NCBI RefSeq assembly: GCF_900094735.1
Contig: NZ_FMBM01000002.1
Span: 558,001-622,000, forward strand
DNA from: Saliniramus fredricksonii
Lineage (GTDB): Bacteria; Pseudomonadota; Alphaproteobacteria; Rhizobiales; Beijerinckiaceae
Direction of reading: 5' to 3'
Length of the DNA: 64,000 bases
A model generated the notes under the pieces. It did no database searches, had not been told where the DNA came from, and saw only the letters and a program-made list of their open reading frames with translations. Both the position numbers and the translations under genes were made by a program. Position 1 is the stretch's first letter; every line of letters starts with the position of its first letter. This document shows positions 46,246 through 55,494 of this stretch, in pieces.

Positions 46246-46944
46246 ATGAGTTTCGTTTTTCCGCCCGCCGAACGCCCGGCTTTGCCGATCGCCGGTACCG
46301 ATGCGTTGTTCCCGGTGCGCCGGGTGTATTGTGTCGGTCGCAATTATGCTGCGCACGGGATCGAAATGGGCGGTGATCCCGCGCGTGAGCCACCTTTCTT
46401 CTTCATGAAGCCAGCGGATGCGCTCCAACCCGTCCCCGATGGGCACCTCGCCGAACATCCCTATCCGCCGGGCACGCAAAACTATCATTTCGAGATCGAG
46501 ATGGTGGTGGCGCTGAAATCCGGCGGGCGAGACATTCCCGTCGCTCAGGCGCTCGACTGTGTCTATGGCTATGCGGTCGGTATCGACATGACCCGCCGCG
46601 ATCTTCAGGACGAAGCCAAGCAGATGCGCAGGCCGTGGGAACTCGGCAAGGGCGGCGACAATTCCGGGCCGGTCGGCCCGCTGCACCCGGTCTCGCAGGT
46701 CGGCCACCCGGCGCGAGGTTCCATCGCGCTGGCGGTCGACGGTTCCACGCGCCAGGATGCGGATCTCGCCGAGATGATCTGGTCGGTGGCCGAGCAGATC
46801 GCCTATCTGTCGCGCTATTTCGAGGTGATGCCCGGCGACGTCATCTTCTCCGGCACGCCCGCCGGCGTCGGTGCCGTGGCGCGCGGCGAAACCATGACGG
46901 CCTCGATCGACGGGCTGGGCAGCATCGCCCTGCGCGTCGTCTGA
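46246..46944 (+). CDS. Fumarylacetoacetate hydrolase family protein (fumarylpyruvate hydrolase-like)
   Basis: A 232-residue hydrolase of C-C bonds in diketo acids. Typical motifs are V-Y-C-V-G-R-N-Y-A-A-H, P-F-F-F-M-K-P-A-D-A, the metal ligands H-F-E-I-E-M-V-V-A-L and G-I-D-M-T-R-R-D-L-Q, and F-S-G-T-P-A-G-V-G. The overall sequence is closest, from memory, to fumarylpyruvate hydrolases of gentisate breakdown; diketo-deoxy sugar acid hydrolases are an alternative. AGGGAG precedes the start; the aldolase follows by 38 bases. Confidence 0.87.
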   Translation: MSFVFPPAERPALPIAGTDALFPVRRVYCVGRNYAAHGIEMGGDPAREPPFFFMKPADALQPVPDGHLAEHPYPPGTQNYHFEIEMVVALKSGGRDIPVAQALDCVYGYAVGIDMTRRDLQDEAKQMRRPWELGKGGDNSGPVGPLHPVSQVGHPARGSIALAVDGSTRQDADLAEMIWSVAEQIAYLSRYFEVMPGDVIFSGTPAGVGAVARGETMTASIDGLGSIALRVV

Positions 46945-46982
46945 CCAGCGCCCAACACAGCTTTCAGCGGAAGGAAACACCC

Positions 46983-47756
46983 ATGTCCCCGGTCACTGCA
47001 TTGCGCGAAGGCCTCGATTCCGGCAAACCGCTCCTGAGCGCCTGGTGCGGCATTCCGGAGCCCGCGATACCGGCCCTGCTGGCGAAGGAGGATTTCGACC
47101 TCGTCACCCTCGACATGCAACACGGGGCCGTTGATTTCGCGCAGACCCTGCGGGCGCTGCCGCTCATCGCCGCCACCGGCAAGCCGATGCTTGCGCGTAT
47201 CCCGGTCGGTGATTTCGCCACCGCCTCGCGCCTGCTCGATGCCGGCGCCTGCGGCGTGATCGCACCGATGATCAACACGCTCGACGATGCGCAGCGCTTC
47301 GCCAGGGCGATGAAATTTCCGCCGAAGGGTGAGCGCAGCTGGGGGCCGCATGCCGCGCTGGCTCTGTCGGGTCTCGCGCCCGATGCCTATTTCGCACAGG
47401 CCAATGCTTTCTCGATTGCGCTCGCCATGGTGGAGACGCGGGAATCGCTTGCGATCATCGACGAAATCCTCGCCACGTCCGGCATCGACGGCGTGTTCAT
47501 CGGCCCGGCCGATCTCTCCATCGCCCTGTCGGATGGGCGTGGGGTGGATGCGCAGTCGCGGGAAGTCGAAACCGCGCTCGATCATGCGGTGGCGCGGGCG
47601 CGCGAGGCCGGCAAGGCTGCCGCCGTCTATGCGGCGACGCCGGAGCGCGCGGCTGCCTTGATGCAACGCGGCTTCGACATCGTTGCGCTTGGCTCGGACG
47701 TGAACCTCCTGCGCGCCGGCGCACAGGCCTGGATCGGTACGGCGCGCGGCGGGTGA
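46983..47756 (+). CDS. HpcH/HpaI-family class II aldolase
   Basis: A 257-residue metal-dependent aldolase that splits 2-keto-3-deoxy or 4-hydroxy-2-oxo acids to pyruvate plus an aldehyde. Landmarks are W-C-G-I-P-E, D-M-Q-H-G-A, V-I-A-P-M-I-N-T (metal/substrate region), M-V-E-T-R-E and F-I-G-P-A-D-L-S. It probably forms a unit with the upstream FAH-family gene and perhaps the SDR. Confidence 0.88.
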   Translation: MSPVTALREGLDSGKPLLSAWCGIPEPAIPALLAKEDFDLVTLDMQHGAVDFAQTLRALPLIAATGKPMLARIPVGDFATASRLLDAGACGVIAPMINTLDDAQRFARAMKFPPKGERSWGPHAALALSGLAPDAYFAQANAFSIALAMVETRESLAIIDEILATSGIDGVFIGPADLSIALSDGRGVDAQSREVETALDHAVARAREAGKAAAVYAATPERAAALMQRGFDIVALGSDVNLLRAGAQAWIGTARGG

Positions 47757-47814
47757 GGGCGGGGCGGGCCGCATCAGCGCCGGGCCCGTCGGTCGCGCGT
47801 TGCTGCCATCAACG

Positions 47815-47837
47815 AAAAAGCCTCCCGCAGGGGAGGC
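47815..47837 (-). terminator. Rho-independent terminator of ctrA
   Basis: GCCTCCC (47820-47826) and GGGAGGC (47831-47837) form a stem with a 4-base loop; on the minus strand it is followed by TTTTT (47819-47815). It lies 33 bases past the ctrA stop and separates it from the convergent aldolase. Confidence 0.85.
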
Positions 47838-47869
47838 TCATCGCTCGTGGTCGATCAGGATGAAACGCG

Positions 47870-48571
47870 TCAGCTGGCGACGCGCTCCTCGTTTTCGTTG
47901 GGCTCGCGCAGGACATAGCCGCGACCCCAGACCGTCTCGATATAGTTCTTGCCCTGTGAGGCGTTGGCCAGCTTCTTGCGCAGCTTGCAGATGAAGACGT
48001 CGATGATCTTCAGCTCGGGCTCGTCCATGCCGCCATAGAGATGGTTGAGGAACATTTCCTTGGTCAGCGTCGTCCCCTTGCGCAGGGAAAGCAGCTCCAG
48101 CATCTGATATTCCTTGCCCGTGAGATGCACCCGGGCGCCGCCGACTTCGACGGTCTTGGTGTCGAGATTGACGACGAGATCGCCGGTGGTAATCACCGAC
48201 TGGGCGTGACCCTTGGAACGGCGGACAATCGCATGGATGCGGGCGACCAGTTCGTCCTTGTGGAAGGGCTTTGTCAGGTAGTCGTCGGCGCCGAAACCAA
48301 GACCGCGCACCTTGTCCTCGATGCCGGCCATGCCGGAAAGGATCAGGATGGGTGTCTTGATCTTGGCAACACGCAACGTGCGCAGAACCTCGTAACCCGA
48401 CATGTCGGGAAGATTGAGGTCGAGGAGGATGATGTCGTAATCGTAGAGCTTGCCGAGATCGACGCCCTCTTCGCCGAGATCGGTGGTGTAGACGTTGAAA
48501 TCCTCGGATTTCAACATCAGTTCGATGCTTTGCGCCGTTGCGCCGTCGTCCTCGATGAGAAGTACGCGCAT
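47870..48571 (-). CDS. ctrA: Cell-cycle response regulator CtrA
   Basis: CtrA is the master regulator of cell cycle, flagellar and division genes in alphaproteobacteria. The 233-residue OmpR-type regulator has acidic residues D8-D9, the phospho-acceptor Asp51 in L-L-D-L-N-L-P, Lys in T-K-P-F, and a C-terminal winged helix with [12 protein letters not shown] and V-W-G-R-G-Y-V-L-R. It is divergent from fliI, the usual Hyphomicrobiales layout. Confidence 0.97.
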   Translation of the reverse strand: MRVLLIEDDGATAQSIELMLKSEDFNVYTTDLGEEGVDLGKLYDYDIILLDLNLPDMSGYEVLRTLRVAKIKTPILILSGMAGIEDKVRGLGFGADDYLTKPFHKDELVARIHAIVRRSKGHAQSVITTGDLVVNLDTKTVEVGGARVHLTGKEYQMLELLSLRKGTTLTKEMFLNHLYGGMDEPELKIIDVFICKLRKKLANASQGKNYIETVWGRGYVLREPNENEERVAS

Positions 48572-48920
48572 GTTTCAGATCCCCAGCATGGCTCGAGCGT
48601 GTTCGGGCAAAGCGTCCTCACCCGTTCACCACGGTGACTCCGTGGTGAGCGCCCCTTTCCGTCCGATTCGCAACGCTATGCCTCAATGGTTAACAAAACC
48701 TGATTCCGGTGTGCAAGCAGATAAATGCCGATTGCGAGCGAATCGGTATAATATCTTGACTCACCGACAGTTTTTGTCCTCCGAAAGCTTAACGTTCCGC
48801 ATGAAGAAAACCAGCTAAGCGATTCACCAGACTCGCTTTCGCCCCGAGCTAACGAACCACGGCCCGTTAATCTCGGCTTCAGCAGTCTTAACGAAGCGAG
48901 TAAACGAAAGGTTAGCATCC
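48572..48920. promoter_or_regulatory. ctrA-fliI divergent control region with GANTC cluster and TTAACCAT
   Basis: The 349-base gap has no gene. It contains four CcrM methylation sites (GANTC) at 48665, 48702, 48821 and 48830. On the ctrA strand there is a TTAACCAT (48686-48693 complement), identical to the CtrA half-site known from the Caulobacter ctrA promoter. More TTAA motifs occur at 48789, 48867 and 48888. No exact TTAA-N7-TTAA pair is present. It suggests autoregulation and replication-linked control of ctrA. Confidence 0.65.
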
Positions 48921-50270
48921 GTGAAAGAATCATTGCGCAGCGACGGCAAATTTGCGGCGGCCCGCCGCGCACTCGACGATATCGACGATATCGACGTTTA
49001 CGGTCGCGTCGTCGCAGTGCGCGGCCTGCTGATCGAGATCGCCGGCCCTGTCGGCGCGATGCGGCTGGGCGGGCGTATCGAGATCGACATTGATGGCGGC
49101 GCGAATGTTCCCTGCGAGGTGATCGGCTTCGAGGGGGACCGCGCGCTCGCCATGCCGTTTGGCAATCTCGACGGTGTCAGAAGGGGTTGCGCGGCGCATG
49201 TGCGGCGCGCTGCCGGCTCGGTTCGCCCCGACCCGGCCTGGCTGGGCCGGGTGGTCGATGCGCTCGGGCGCCCGGTGGATGGCGGCCCGCCCTTGCAGGA
49301 AGGCGGCCTCGCCTATCCGTTTCGCGCTGAGCCGCCGCCGGCTCATGCGCGCCGGCGCGTGGGGGGTCCCCTCGATCTCGGTGTGCGCGCCCTCAATACC
49401 TTCGCCACCTGCTGCGCGGGGCAGCGCATGGGCATTTTCGCGGGATCGGGTGTGGGCAAATCCGTCCTCCTGTCGATGCTGGCGCGCTATACTGCAGCCG
49501 ATGTCGCGGTGATCGGACTCGTCGGTGAGCGCGGCCGAGAGGTGCAGGAATTCCTTCAGGACGATCTCGGCGCCGAAGGACTCGCGCGTTCCGTCGTGGT
49601 CGTCGCCACATCCGATGAACCGGCCCTGATGCGCCGTAACGCGGCTTACCTGACCCTGACGCTCGCGGAATATTTCCGCGACCAGGGCAAGTCCGTGCTG
49701 TGCATGATCGATTCCATCACCCGTTTCGCCATGGCCCAGCGCGATATCGGCCTCGCTGGCGGTGAGCCGCCCACGGCCAAGGGTTATACGCCGACCGTCT
49801 TCTCCGAACTGCCGCGTCTGCTGGAGCGCGCCGGGCCGGGAACCGGGGATGGGACGATCACGGGCCTTTTCACGGTTCTGGTCGAGGGCGACGATCACAA
49901 CGAGCCCGTCGCCGATGCGGTCCGCGGCATTCTCGACGGCCATATCGTGATGGAGCGTACCATTGCCGAACGCGGGCGCTATCCCGCCATCAACGTGCTC
50001 AAATCGGTCTCGCGCACCATGCCCAAATCCTGCGATCCGGAATTCTGGCCCGTTGTGCAGCGCGCGCGACAGGTGCTCGCCACTTATTCCGACATGGAAG
50101 AGCTGATCCGGCTCGGCGCCTACCGGCCCGGATCCTCGCCCGAAGTGGACGAGGCGATACGCCTGAACCCGGAATTGGAGAGCTTCCTCGGTCAGGGTAA
50201 GGAAGAGTCAACTTCCATCCGTCATGGTTACCGGCGGTTGGCGCAGATCCTGTCCGCGCCGCAGACGTGA
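48921..50270 (+). CDS. fliI: Flagellar protein export ATPase FliI
   Basis: FliI energises type III export of flagellar subunits at the base of the basal body. The 449-residue protein has Walker A G-S-G-V-G-K-S (175-181), [25 protein letters not shown] (Walker B) and [16 protein letters not shown]. It starts with GTG at 48921 after AAAGG. fliJ follows by 29 bases. Confidence 0.95.
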   Translation: MKESLRSDGKFAAARRALDDIDDIDVYGRVVAVRGLLIEIAGPVGAMRLGGRIEIDIDGGANVPCEVIGFEGDRALAMPFGNLDGVRRGCAAHVRRAAGSVRPDPAWLGRVVDALGRPVDGGPPLQEGGLAYPFRAEPPPAHARRRVGGPLDLGVRALNTFATCCAGQRMGIFAGSGVGKSVLLSMLARYTAADVAVIGLVGERGREVQEFLQDDLGAEGLARSVVVVATSDEPALMRRNAAYLTLTLAEYFRDQGKSVLCMIDSITRFAMAQRDIGLAGGEPPTAKGYTPTVFSELPRLLERAGPGTGDGTITGLFTVLVEGDDHNEPVADAVRGILDGHIVMERTIAERGRYPAINVLKSVSRTMPKSCDPEFWPVVQRARQVLATYSDMEELIRLGAYRPGSSPEVDEAIRLNPELESFLGQGKEESTSIRHGYRRLAQILSAPQT

Positions 50271-50299
50271 TGTGTGGTCTGGGTTGGAGTTGAAGGACG

Positions 50300-50713
50300 A
50301 TGAAATCGCGTGACACGCTCATTCGCCTGAAGCGTTTTCAGGTTGACGAAAAGCGCCGGCGCGTGGCGCAGATCGAGATGATGATCGCAGACTTCGAGCG
50401 TATGGCGGCAGATCTGCAGGCCGAGATCGCATCGGAGGAGCAGAAGGCCGGGATTACCGATACCGCGCATTTCGCCTATCCCACCTATGCGAAGGCGGCC
50501 GCGCAGCGGCGCGAGAACCTTCTGCAATCGGCGGCCAACCTCAAGGGCGAACTCGACGATGCCAAGGGCGAGCTCGCCGAGGCTTTCGAGGAGCTCAAGA
50601 AGGTCGAGATCCTCGATGACCGCGAGAAGGGCGCCGAGCGCAGCGCTGCGGGTGCGCGCGAACAGGCGCAGATGGATCAGCTCGGCCTGTCCCGGGCCGT
50701 GCGCGGCTACTGA
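50300..50713 (+). CDS. fliJ: Flagellar export protein FliJ
   Basis: A 137-residue, highly charged coiled-coil protein (R-D-T-L-I-R-L-K-R-F-Q-V-D-E-K-R-R-R then long heptad-like helices). FliJ links the FliI hexamer to the export gate and escorts chaperones. Sequence conservation is low in this family; identification leans on size, coiled coil and position after fliI. It overlaps the stop of the convergent GNAT gene by 7 bases. Confidence 0.88.
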   Translation: MKSRDTLIRLKRFQVDEKRRRVAQIEMMIADFERMAADLQAEIASEEQKAGITDTAHFAYPTYAKAAAQRRENLLQSAANLKGELDDAKGELAEAFEELKKVEILDDREKGAERSAAGAREQAQMDQLGLSRAVRGY

Positions 50714-51369
50714 TCGCCGTGATCGCCAACACTGCCCGGCAGGGGGATGAACGGCACATGCGCCGCCGCCCCCTGCGGCAGCAACCCGTCATGGCGCGGG
50801 TCATCCATGATTTCGATCGCGAGCTTGTAGGGCGTGAAGCCGCAGCGGCGGTAAAAGGCGAGTGCGCCCGGATGATCGAAATGGCAGGTATGCACGAAGA
50901 AGCGTGAGATCGGTCGCGCGAAGGCCCGCAGGATGGCGAAATCCATCAGGAAACGCCCGTTGCCCTTGCCGACGGCATCGGGGACAAGTCCGAAATAGGC
51001 CAGCTCGCAGGTATCATCACCGCGAAAATCGAGTTCCAGCAGGCCCGCCGGGCGACCATCCGCAAAAAGCGCGAAGCGCTCGAATCCGGGATCGGCCAGC
51101 AACGCATCGAGCGCCGCATCATCGAGGCGCAGGCGGCCGACCCACAGCCAGTTCTCACCGATTGCACGAAACAGCGCCCGATAGGCGTCGGGCGCGGGCG
51201 TATAGGGGTGGATCGCGATACCCGCCGGCGCCTCGGCGGGCATCCGGTCCGGCGGCGCGGTCATGGCGAGATAGGTGACCAGCGTGGCAAGTTTGCCGGG
51301 TGGCAGATCCGTATACCCGTCGAGCCGACAGGGGAGAATGGCATCAGGGTGGCTGTGTTCATCCGACAT
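50707..51369 (-). CDS. GNAT-family N-acetyltransferase
   Basis: A 220-residue protein whose C-terminal half has the GNAT fold: F-A-L-F-A-D-G-R-P-A-G-L-L-E-L-D, C-E-L-A-Y-F-G-L-V-P, the acetyl-CoA loop G-K-G-N-G-R-F-L-M, and H-P-G-A-L-A-F-Y-R-R-C-G-F. The substrate is unknown. It converges on fliJ with a 7-base overlap and has no visible partner. Confidence 0.85.
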   Translation of the reverse strand: MSDEHSHPDAILPCRLDGYTDLPPGKLATLVTYLAMTAPPDRMPAEAPAGIAIHPYTPAPDAYRALFRAIGENWLWVGRLRLDDAALDALLADPGFERFALFADGRPAGLLELDFRGDDTCELAYFGLVPDAVGKGNGRFLMDFAILRAFARPISRFFVHTCHFDHPGALAFYRRCGFTPYKLAIEIMDDPRHDGLLPQGAAAHVPFIPLPGSVGDHGDQ

Positions 51370-51588
51370 GCCGCAGCGATAGCAGAATCATGCGCGCAGG
51401 CAAAGCCGCGACAGGCCCCGCGCGGTGTGCCCGATCCGGCAGGTGTGGATGAAATGCTTAAAATAAATTCATGAATGCATAAATTAACGTCAAGCTTGGC
51501 CATTTGTTTCAACGCGATATTAACCGCCATCATAAATAGTGATGAGTAGTGAAGATACAATTCAAACGGCGATGTCACGGGGCGAGAT

Positions 51589-52653
51589 ATGGCAGCGGTA
51601 GCGACGAAGCAGGGCGAGGAACAACAGGCGACCAGCCTGAACGATATCGCGCGTGTCACCGGTGAGGTGCGCGGGCTCGCAGCGGAGAAGACGCGGCGGA
51701 TTCAGCAGGTGACGGGGCAGATGCGCATTCTCGCGCTGAATGCCATGATCGAGGCGACGCGGGCCGGCGAATACGGGCGTGGCTTTTCCGTCGTCGCACA
51801 GGAGGTCCGCACGGTCGGCAGCGAAATCGAGGGCGTGGCCAAGGAACTCGAAGCGCATCTGACGCAGCGCATCCTTGAGCTGCAGAATCAGGTCGAATCC
51901 CTCGCTGATCAGGCCCAGGGCGAGCGGCTGGTGGATCTGTCGCTCAACGCCATCGAACTGATCGATCGCAATCTCTTCGAGCGCACCTGCGACGTGCGCT
52001 GGTGGGCGACGGATTCAGCGGTGGTCGATTGTGCGCGCGAACCCGACGAGGAGGCTGTCGCCTATGCCTGTCGCCGGCTGGGCGTGATCCTCGGCGCCTA
52101 TACGGTCTATCTTGATCTATGGCTGTGTGATCTCGAAGGTAATGTCATCGCCAATGCAAGACCCGAGCGTTACGGCGTGATCGGGCGGAATGTGGGGCAT
52201 GAACCCTGGTTCGCCAGCGCTGCCGGTCTCGCCTCCGGGGATGATTACGCGGTCGGCAGTGTCGGGCGTCAGAAAGAGCTGGATAACGGGCAGGTGCTCA
52301 CCTATTGCGCCAGCGTGCGCGAAAACGGCGAGGCGCATGGCCGCCCGCTTGGTGTCCTCGCCATCCATTTCGACTGGGAGCCGCAGGCGCGCGCCATCGT
52401 CGACGGGGTGCGCATCGCCCCAGACGAGCGTGAGATCACGCGCGTCCTGCTGGTCGATTCCGACCACCGCATCATCGCCGCATCGGACGGTGAGGGAATT
52501 CTGAGCGAGCGGGTCAACCTGCGCACCGCCAACCAGCGCTCAGGGCATTATCGCGAAGCGGACGGCACCACGGTCGCCTTTCACGCCACGCCCGGTTACG
52601 AGACCTATGCGGGGCTTGGCTGGTACGGCGTCATCAAGCGCCGCCCTGACTGA
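51589..52653 (+). CDS. Soluble chemoreceptor-like protein: N-terminal signalling tip, C-terminal Cache sensor
   Basis: A 354-residue protein in which the conserved chemoreceptor hairpin tip (I-L-A-L-N-A-M-I-E-A-T-R-A-G-E, residues about 47-61, continuing to F-S-V-V-A-Q-E-V-R) lies at the N-terminus. A sensor domain resembling Cache/PAS (about 115-350; Y-L-D-L-W-L-C-D-L-E-G-N-V and R-V-L-L-V-D-S-D-H-R-I) follows. No membrane helix or signal peptide is seen. The signalling helices are far shorter than usual. It may sense a cytoplasmic ligand and engage CheA or another partner; that is inference. Confidence 0.8.
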   Translation: MAAVATKQGEEQQATSLNDIARVTGEVRGLAAEKTRRIQQVTGQMRILALNAMIEATRAGEYGRGFSVVAQEVRTVGSEIEGVAKELEAHLTQRILELQNQVESLADQAQGERLVDLSLNAIELIDRNLFERTCDVRWWATDSAVVDCAREPDEEAVAYACRRLGVILGAYTVYLDLWLCDLEGNVIANARPERYGVIGRNVGHEPWFASAAGLASGDDYAVGSVGRQKELDNGQVLTYCASVRENGEAHGRPLGVLAIHFDWEPQARAIVDGVRIAPDEREITRVLLVDSDHRIIAASDGEGILSERVNLRTANQRSGHYREADGTTVAFHATPGYETYAGLGWYGVIKRRPD

Positions 52654-52752
52654 CATGCGGTGAACGGTTCGCGCTTCAAAGGGGCAGTTCTTCGCCTGTG
52701 AACCAGCGGGGGGCAGATCAGCACGTTGCGACATGTTGCTTGTCAGCCTTGA

Positions 52753-53439
52753 TCACGCAGGTTCCTCGCCGCGTATCGCGTCGATATCATGCCGGCGCGC
52801 CGCCTGTGCGAGCGCAGTGGCGAAACGGGGGAAGTCTTCGCGCGGGACCAGGCCGGCAAGTGCCCGGGCATCACGGGGCAGGCCGAGCTGGTCGGCAGCG
52901 TCGAGGGCACGCTCGTCGAGAAACGGATAGAGCTCGTCCCAGATCGTTTGCACCTCGCGGAAGAAGATGTCGACCCCGACATCGCCGAGCCCCTTGAACG
53001 CCTTGAGGCGCTTGCGCTCCGCCTGCGGCTCGGCGCCGGCTGTCTCGCGCAGGATGCGCAGATCACCCTTGTATTGCTCCAGCAGCATCTGCGCGCTTTC
53101 GCCGAGCATGCGCGATGTGCTCTCGTCATAGCGGGCGTAGCCGGCCCGGTTCAGCACCTCGGTGCGCTCTTCCCACGTGCTCTCCGCCATGGCTTGTGCC
53201 GTGCGCCACCCGGCTTCGCTGAGCGCGCGGGCGGCGGCGCAGGCGATATCGGCGTTGATGCGCGCGCTGAACAGGATCGATGCCACCAGCCATCGAAACA
53301 GCGGCGAAGGTGTGCCCTGTTCGATGGGAATGGAGAGTTTGTCACAGAAGGTCTGCCCGTGCCGCTGCATCAGCGCCTCGATGATCTCCTTCCGGGAGCG
53401 CGTTGTTTCCGATTTTTGACCAGCTTTCGCCTCGGACAT
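52753..53439 (-). CDS. HhH-GPD (endonuclease III-like) protein lacking the catalytic lysine
   Basis: A 228-residue protein with an endonuclease III-type fold: W-L-V-A-S-I-L-F-S-A-R-I-N near the N-terminus, a helix-hairpin-helix F-K-G-L-G-D-V-G-V-D, and F-L-D-E-R-A-L-D-A-A-D-Q-L-G-L aligning with the catalytic Asp segment. The lyase lysine of the HhH is replaced by Val, and there is no 4Fe-4S cysteine set. It may be a monofunctional glycosylase or a DNA-binding remnant. It lies 148 bases after the LigD polymerase gene, on the same strand. Confidence 0.75.
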   Translation of the reverse strand: MSEAKAGQKSETTRSRKEIIEALMQRHGQTFCDKLSIPIEQGTPSPLFRWLVASILFSARINADIACAAARALSEAGWRTAQAMAESTWEERTEVLNRAGYARYDESTSRMLGESAQMLLEQYKGDLRILRETAGAEPQAERKRLKAFKGLGDVGVDIFFREVQTIWDELYPFLDERALDAADQLGLPRDARALAGLVPREDFPRFATALAQAARRHDIDAIRGEEPA

Positions 53440-53587
53440 GGTGCAAGCGCCTCTCGATTTGCATAATCTGAAGACCAACGCCCGCAGGCGAAAGCCGTTC
53501 CGGCGCAATCGATCGCCCGATGCACGAAGCTGCGCATGATGGTTCCCGCAGGCCTCGCAGCGGAGGACGATTGCCTCCTCGGCGCTT

Positions 53588-54490
53588 CTACTGATTGAGC
53601 GCCTTCTCCAGCGCATCGATGGGGGTCGCATGCTCGTTGATCCGCGCCCAGGGATCGTCCTTCGCGCCGAGGCGGCGGAAGATGTTGCTCAACGTGTAGC
53701 GCTGCGGATGCATGTCACCGGCCAGCGCCTCGTCCCAGCCGAGGGGCGTGGCGATCGGTGCGCCGGGAAGCGGGCGCACGGCGTAGGGCGCCACCGCCGT
53801 CTGGCCGTAGGCGTTGCGCCCGATATCGAGATAGACCCGGTCACCGCGCTTCGCCTTGCGCTGTTCGGTGGTGAGATCATCCTGATGGGCCTTTGCCAGA
53901 TGCGCGGCGAGCCGGTCGGCGCAACCCCTGACCGCGTCGAATGGCGCTGATCGGTCGAGCGGCACCACGACATGCAGGCCTTTCGAACCGGTGGTCTGGA
54001 CGAAGCCTGGGATCTGCGCATCGTCAAGAAGCCGGCGCAGCTGGCGTGCGGCCATCTGCACCTTGCCGAAATCATCATCGGACGGGTCAAGATCGATGAT
54101 CAGCCGGTCGGGCCGGTCGATCGCGTCGATCGTCGAGAGGCCGAGATGGGGTGTGATGCAGCCCTGATTGGCCAGATAGACGAGCGACGCGGCATCGTTG
54201 GCGATCACCTGTCTGAGGCTGCCGCCTTCCTTGTCGAGCGTGGCCCGTTCGATCCAGTCGGGGAAATGGTCGGGCGCTTCCTTCTGGAAGAAGCCATCCG
54301 CATCGATTCCGTCGGGAAAGCGGTGCATGGTCAGCGGGCGTCCGCGATAATGGGGAATCGCGATTTCGGCGATGCGTCGATAATAGTCGACGAGATCACC
54401 CTTGCTGATCCCGTCTTTGGGGAACAGTGTCTTGTCTTGGTTCGAGAGGCTGATCGCGCGCCCGTCGATGTGAATATCCTCGTCACTCAT
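53588..54490 (-). CDS. ligD: LigD polymerase/primase domain, stand-alone
   Basis: A 300-residue archaeo-eukaryotic primase-type polymerase that fills ends during non-homologous end joining. Visible are N-Q-D-K-T-L-F-P-K-D-G-I-S-K-G-D-L-V-D-Y-Y, the metal site D-L-D-P-S-D-D-D-F, G-S-K-G-L-H-V-V-V-P-L and R-V-Y-L-D-I-G-R-N. It is usually one part of a single LigD polypeptide. Its ATG overlaps the ligase-gene stop by four bases (ATGA). Confidence 0.92.
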   Translation of the reverse strand: MSDEDIHIDGRAISLSNQDKTLFPKDGISKGDLVDYYRRIAEIAIPHYRGRPLTMHRFPDGIDADGFFQKEAPDHFPDWIERATLDKEGGSLRQVIANDAASLVYLANQGCITPHLGLSTIDAIDRPDRLIIDLDPSDDDFGKVQMAARQLRRLLDDAQIPGFVQTTGSKGLHVVVPLDRSAPFDAVRGCADRLAAHLAKAHQDDLTTEQRKAKRGDRVYLDIGRNAYGQTAVAPYAVRPLPGAPIATPLGWDEALAGDMHPQRYTLSNIFRRLGAKDDPWARINEHATPIDALEKALNQ

Positions 54491-55494
54491 GAGCCCTCGG
54501 GAGTTTCGCGCACGACATCTCCCACCTCCTTGTCACGACGCAGGCCGAGAAAGCGTGGATGGCGCAGCTTGCCATCCTGCGTCCATTCCGTGAAACCGAA
54601 TTCACCCACGATATCGGGCGTGACGAAGGTCGCGTCAGCCTCGTCGACCGGGTCATCAAAGGGCGCGGTCTTGCGCACCTGCCCGTCGAGCTGCCGCCGG
54701 AAATCCGTGAGGAAGGCCTCATTGAAGCCGGTCCCGACCTTGCCGGCATAGCGCAGGCTGTCACCTTCGTAATAGCCGACCAGCAATGCGCCGAATCCCT
54801 TGCGGGTCCCCTTTGGCGCCGTGAATCCCCCGATGACGAGTTCCTGACGGCGGTCGCATTTGAACTTGAGCCAGTCGCGGGAGCGGCTGTGGCGATAGCC
54901 GCGAGCGGCATTCTTGGCGATCAGCCCTTCCCAGCCGCGCGAACAGGCCTCGTCGAAAAAGGCTTCGCCATCGCCATTGCGGTGCGGGGTGTAGCGCAGC
55001 GGATCTTCGAAACGCAGCACCTGCCGGAGCAGGCTCTTGCGGGTGCGCAAGGCCAGATCGTCGAGGCTGTAGCCATCGAGATGGAGGATGTCGAAGAGAT
55101 AGAAATACACCGCCACACCGCTGTCGCGCGCCTCCTGCGGATCACTGATCCCCATGCGCTGCTGCAGACGCGAGAAGCTGGTGCGCCCGTTCCGGAAGGC
55201 GACGATCTCGCCGTCGATGACGAAATCCCGGCACGCCTGCCCGGCCAGCGCATCGATGATCTCGGGATAGGTTTCAACGATATCCTTGCGGTTGCGGGTG
55301 AGCAGCCGGATGCGGTCACCGTCACGAAAACACAGGGCGCGCTCGCCGTCGAGCTTGCGCTCGAAGAGCCAGTCGGGATCGCAAAAGCGCGCATCGGTGA
55401 GCGTGGCCAGCATCGGCGCGGTCCAGTCCGGATGCGGCTGGTCCGCAAGGCGCTCCCGCTCCTGCGCCGACAGCCTGTCGCGCCACTCCGTCAT
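54487..55494 (-). CDS. ligD: LigD ATP-dependent DNA ligase domain, stand-alone
   Basis: A 335-residue ATP-dependent ligase. Adenylation motif I is E-R-K-L-D-G-E-R with Lys47. Other motifs are the D-G-E-I-V-A-F region, G-W-E-G-L-I-A-K-N and the motif V-like W-L-K-F-K-C. The C-terminal OB domain has G-G-F-T-A-P-K-G-T. It seals strand breaks in end joining. Start and stop both overlap neighbouring genes by four bases, so the three LigD parts are made in a coupled way. Confidence 0.92.
   Translation of the reverse strand: MTEWRDRLSAQERERLADQPHPDWTAPMLATLTDARFCDPDWLFERKLDGERALCFRDGDRIRLLTRNRKDIVETYPEIIDALAGQACRDFVIDGEIVAFRNGRTSFSRLQQRMGISDPQEARDSGVAVYFYLFDILHLDGYSLDDLALRTRKSLLRQVLRFEDPLRYTPHRNGDGEAFFDEACSRGWEGLIAKNAARGYRHSRSRDWLKFKCDRRQELVIGGFTAPKGTRKGFGALLVGYYEGDSLRYAGKVGTGFNEAFLTDFRRQLDGQVRKTAPFDDPVDEADATFVTPDIVGEFGFTEWTQDGKLRHPRFLGLRRDKEVGDVVRETPEGS

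Noticed and set aside
48888-48903. Second CtrA box before fliI
   Set aside because: TTAA is followed by GTAA at 8 rather than 7 bases, so it is not an exact match; noted only as a possible weak half-site.
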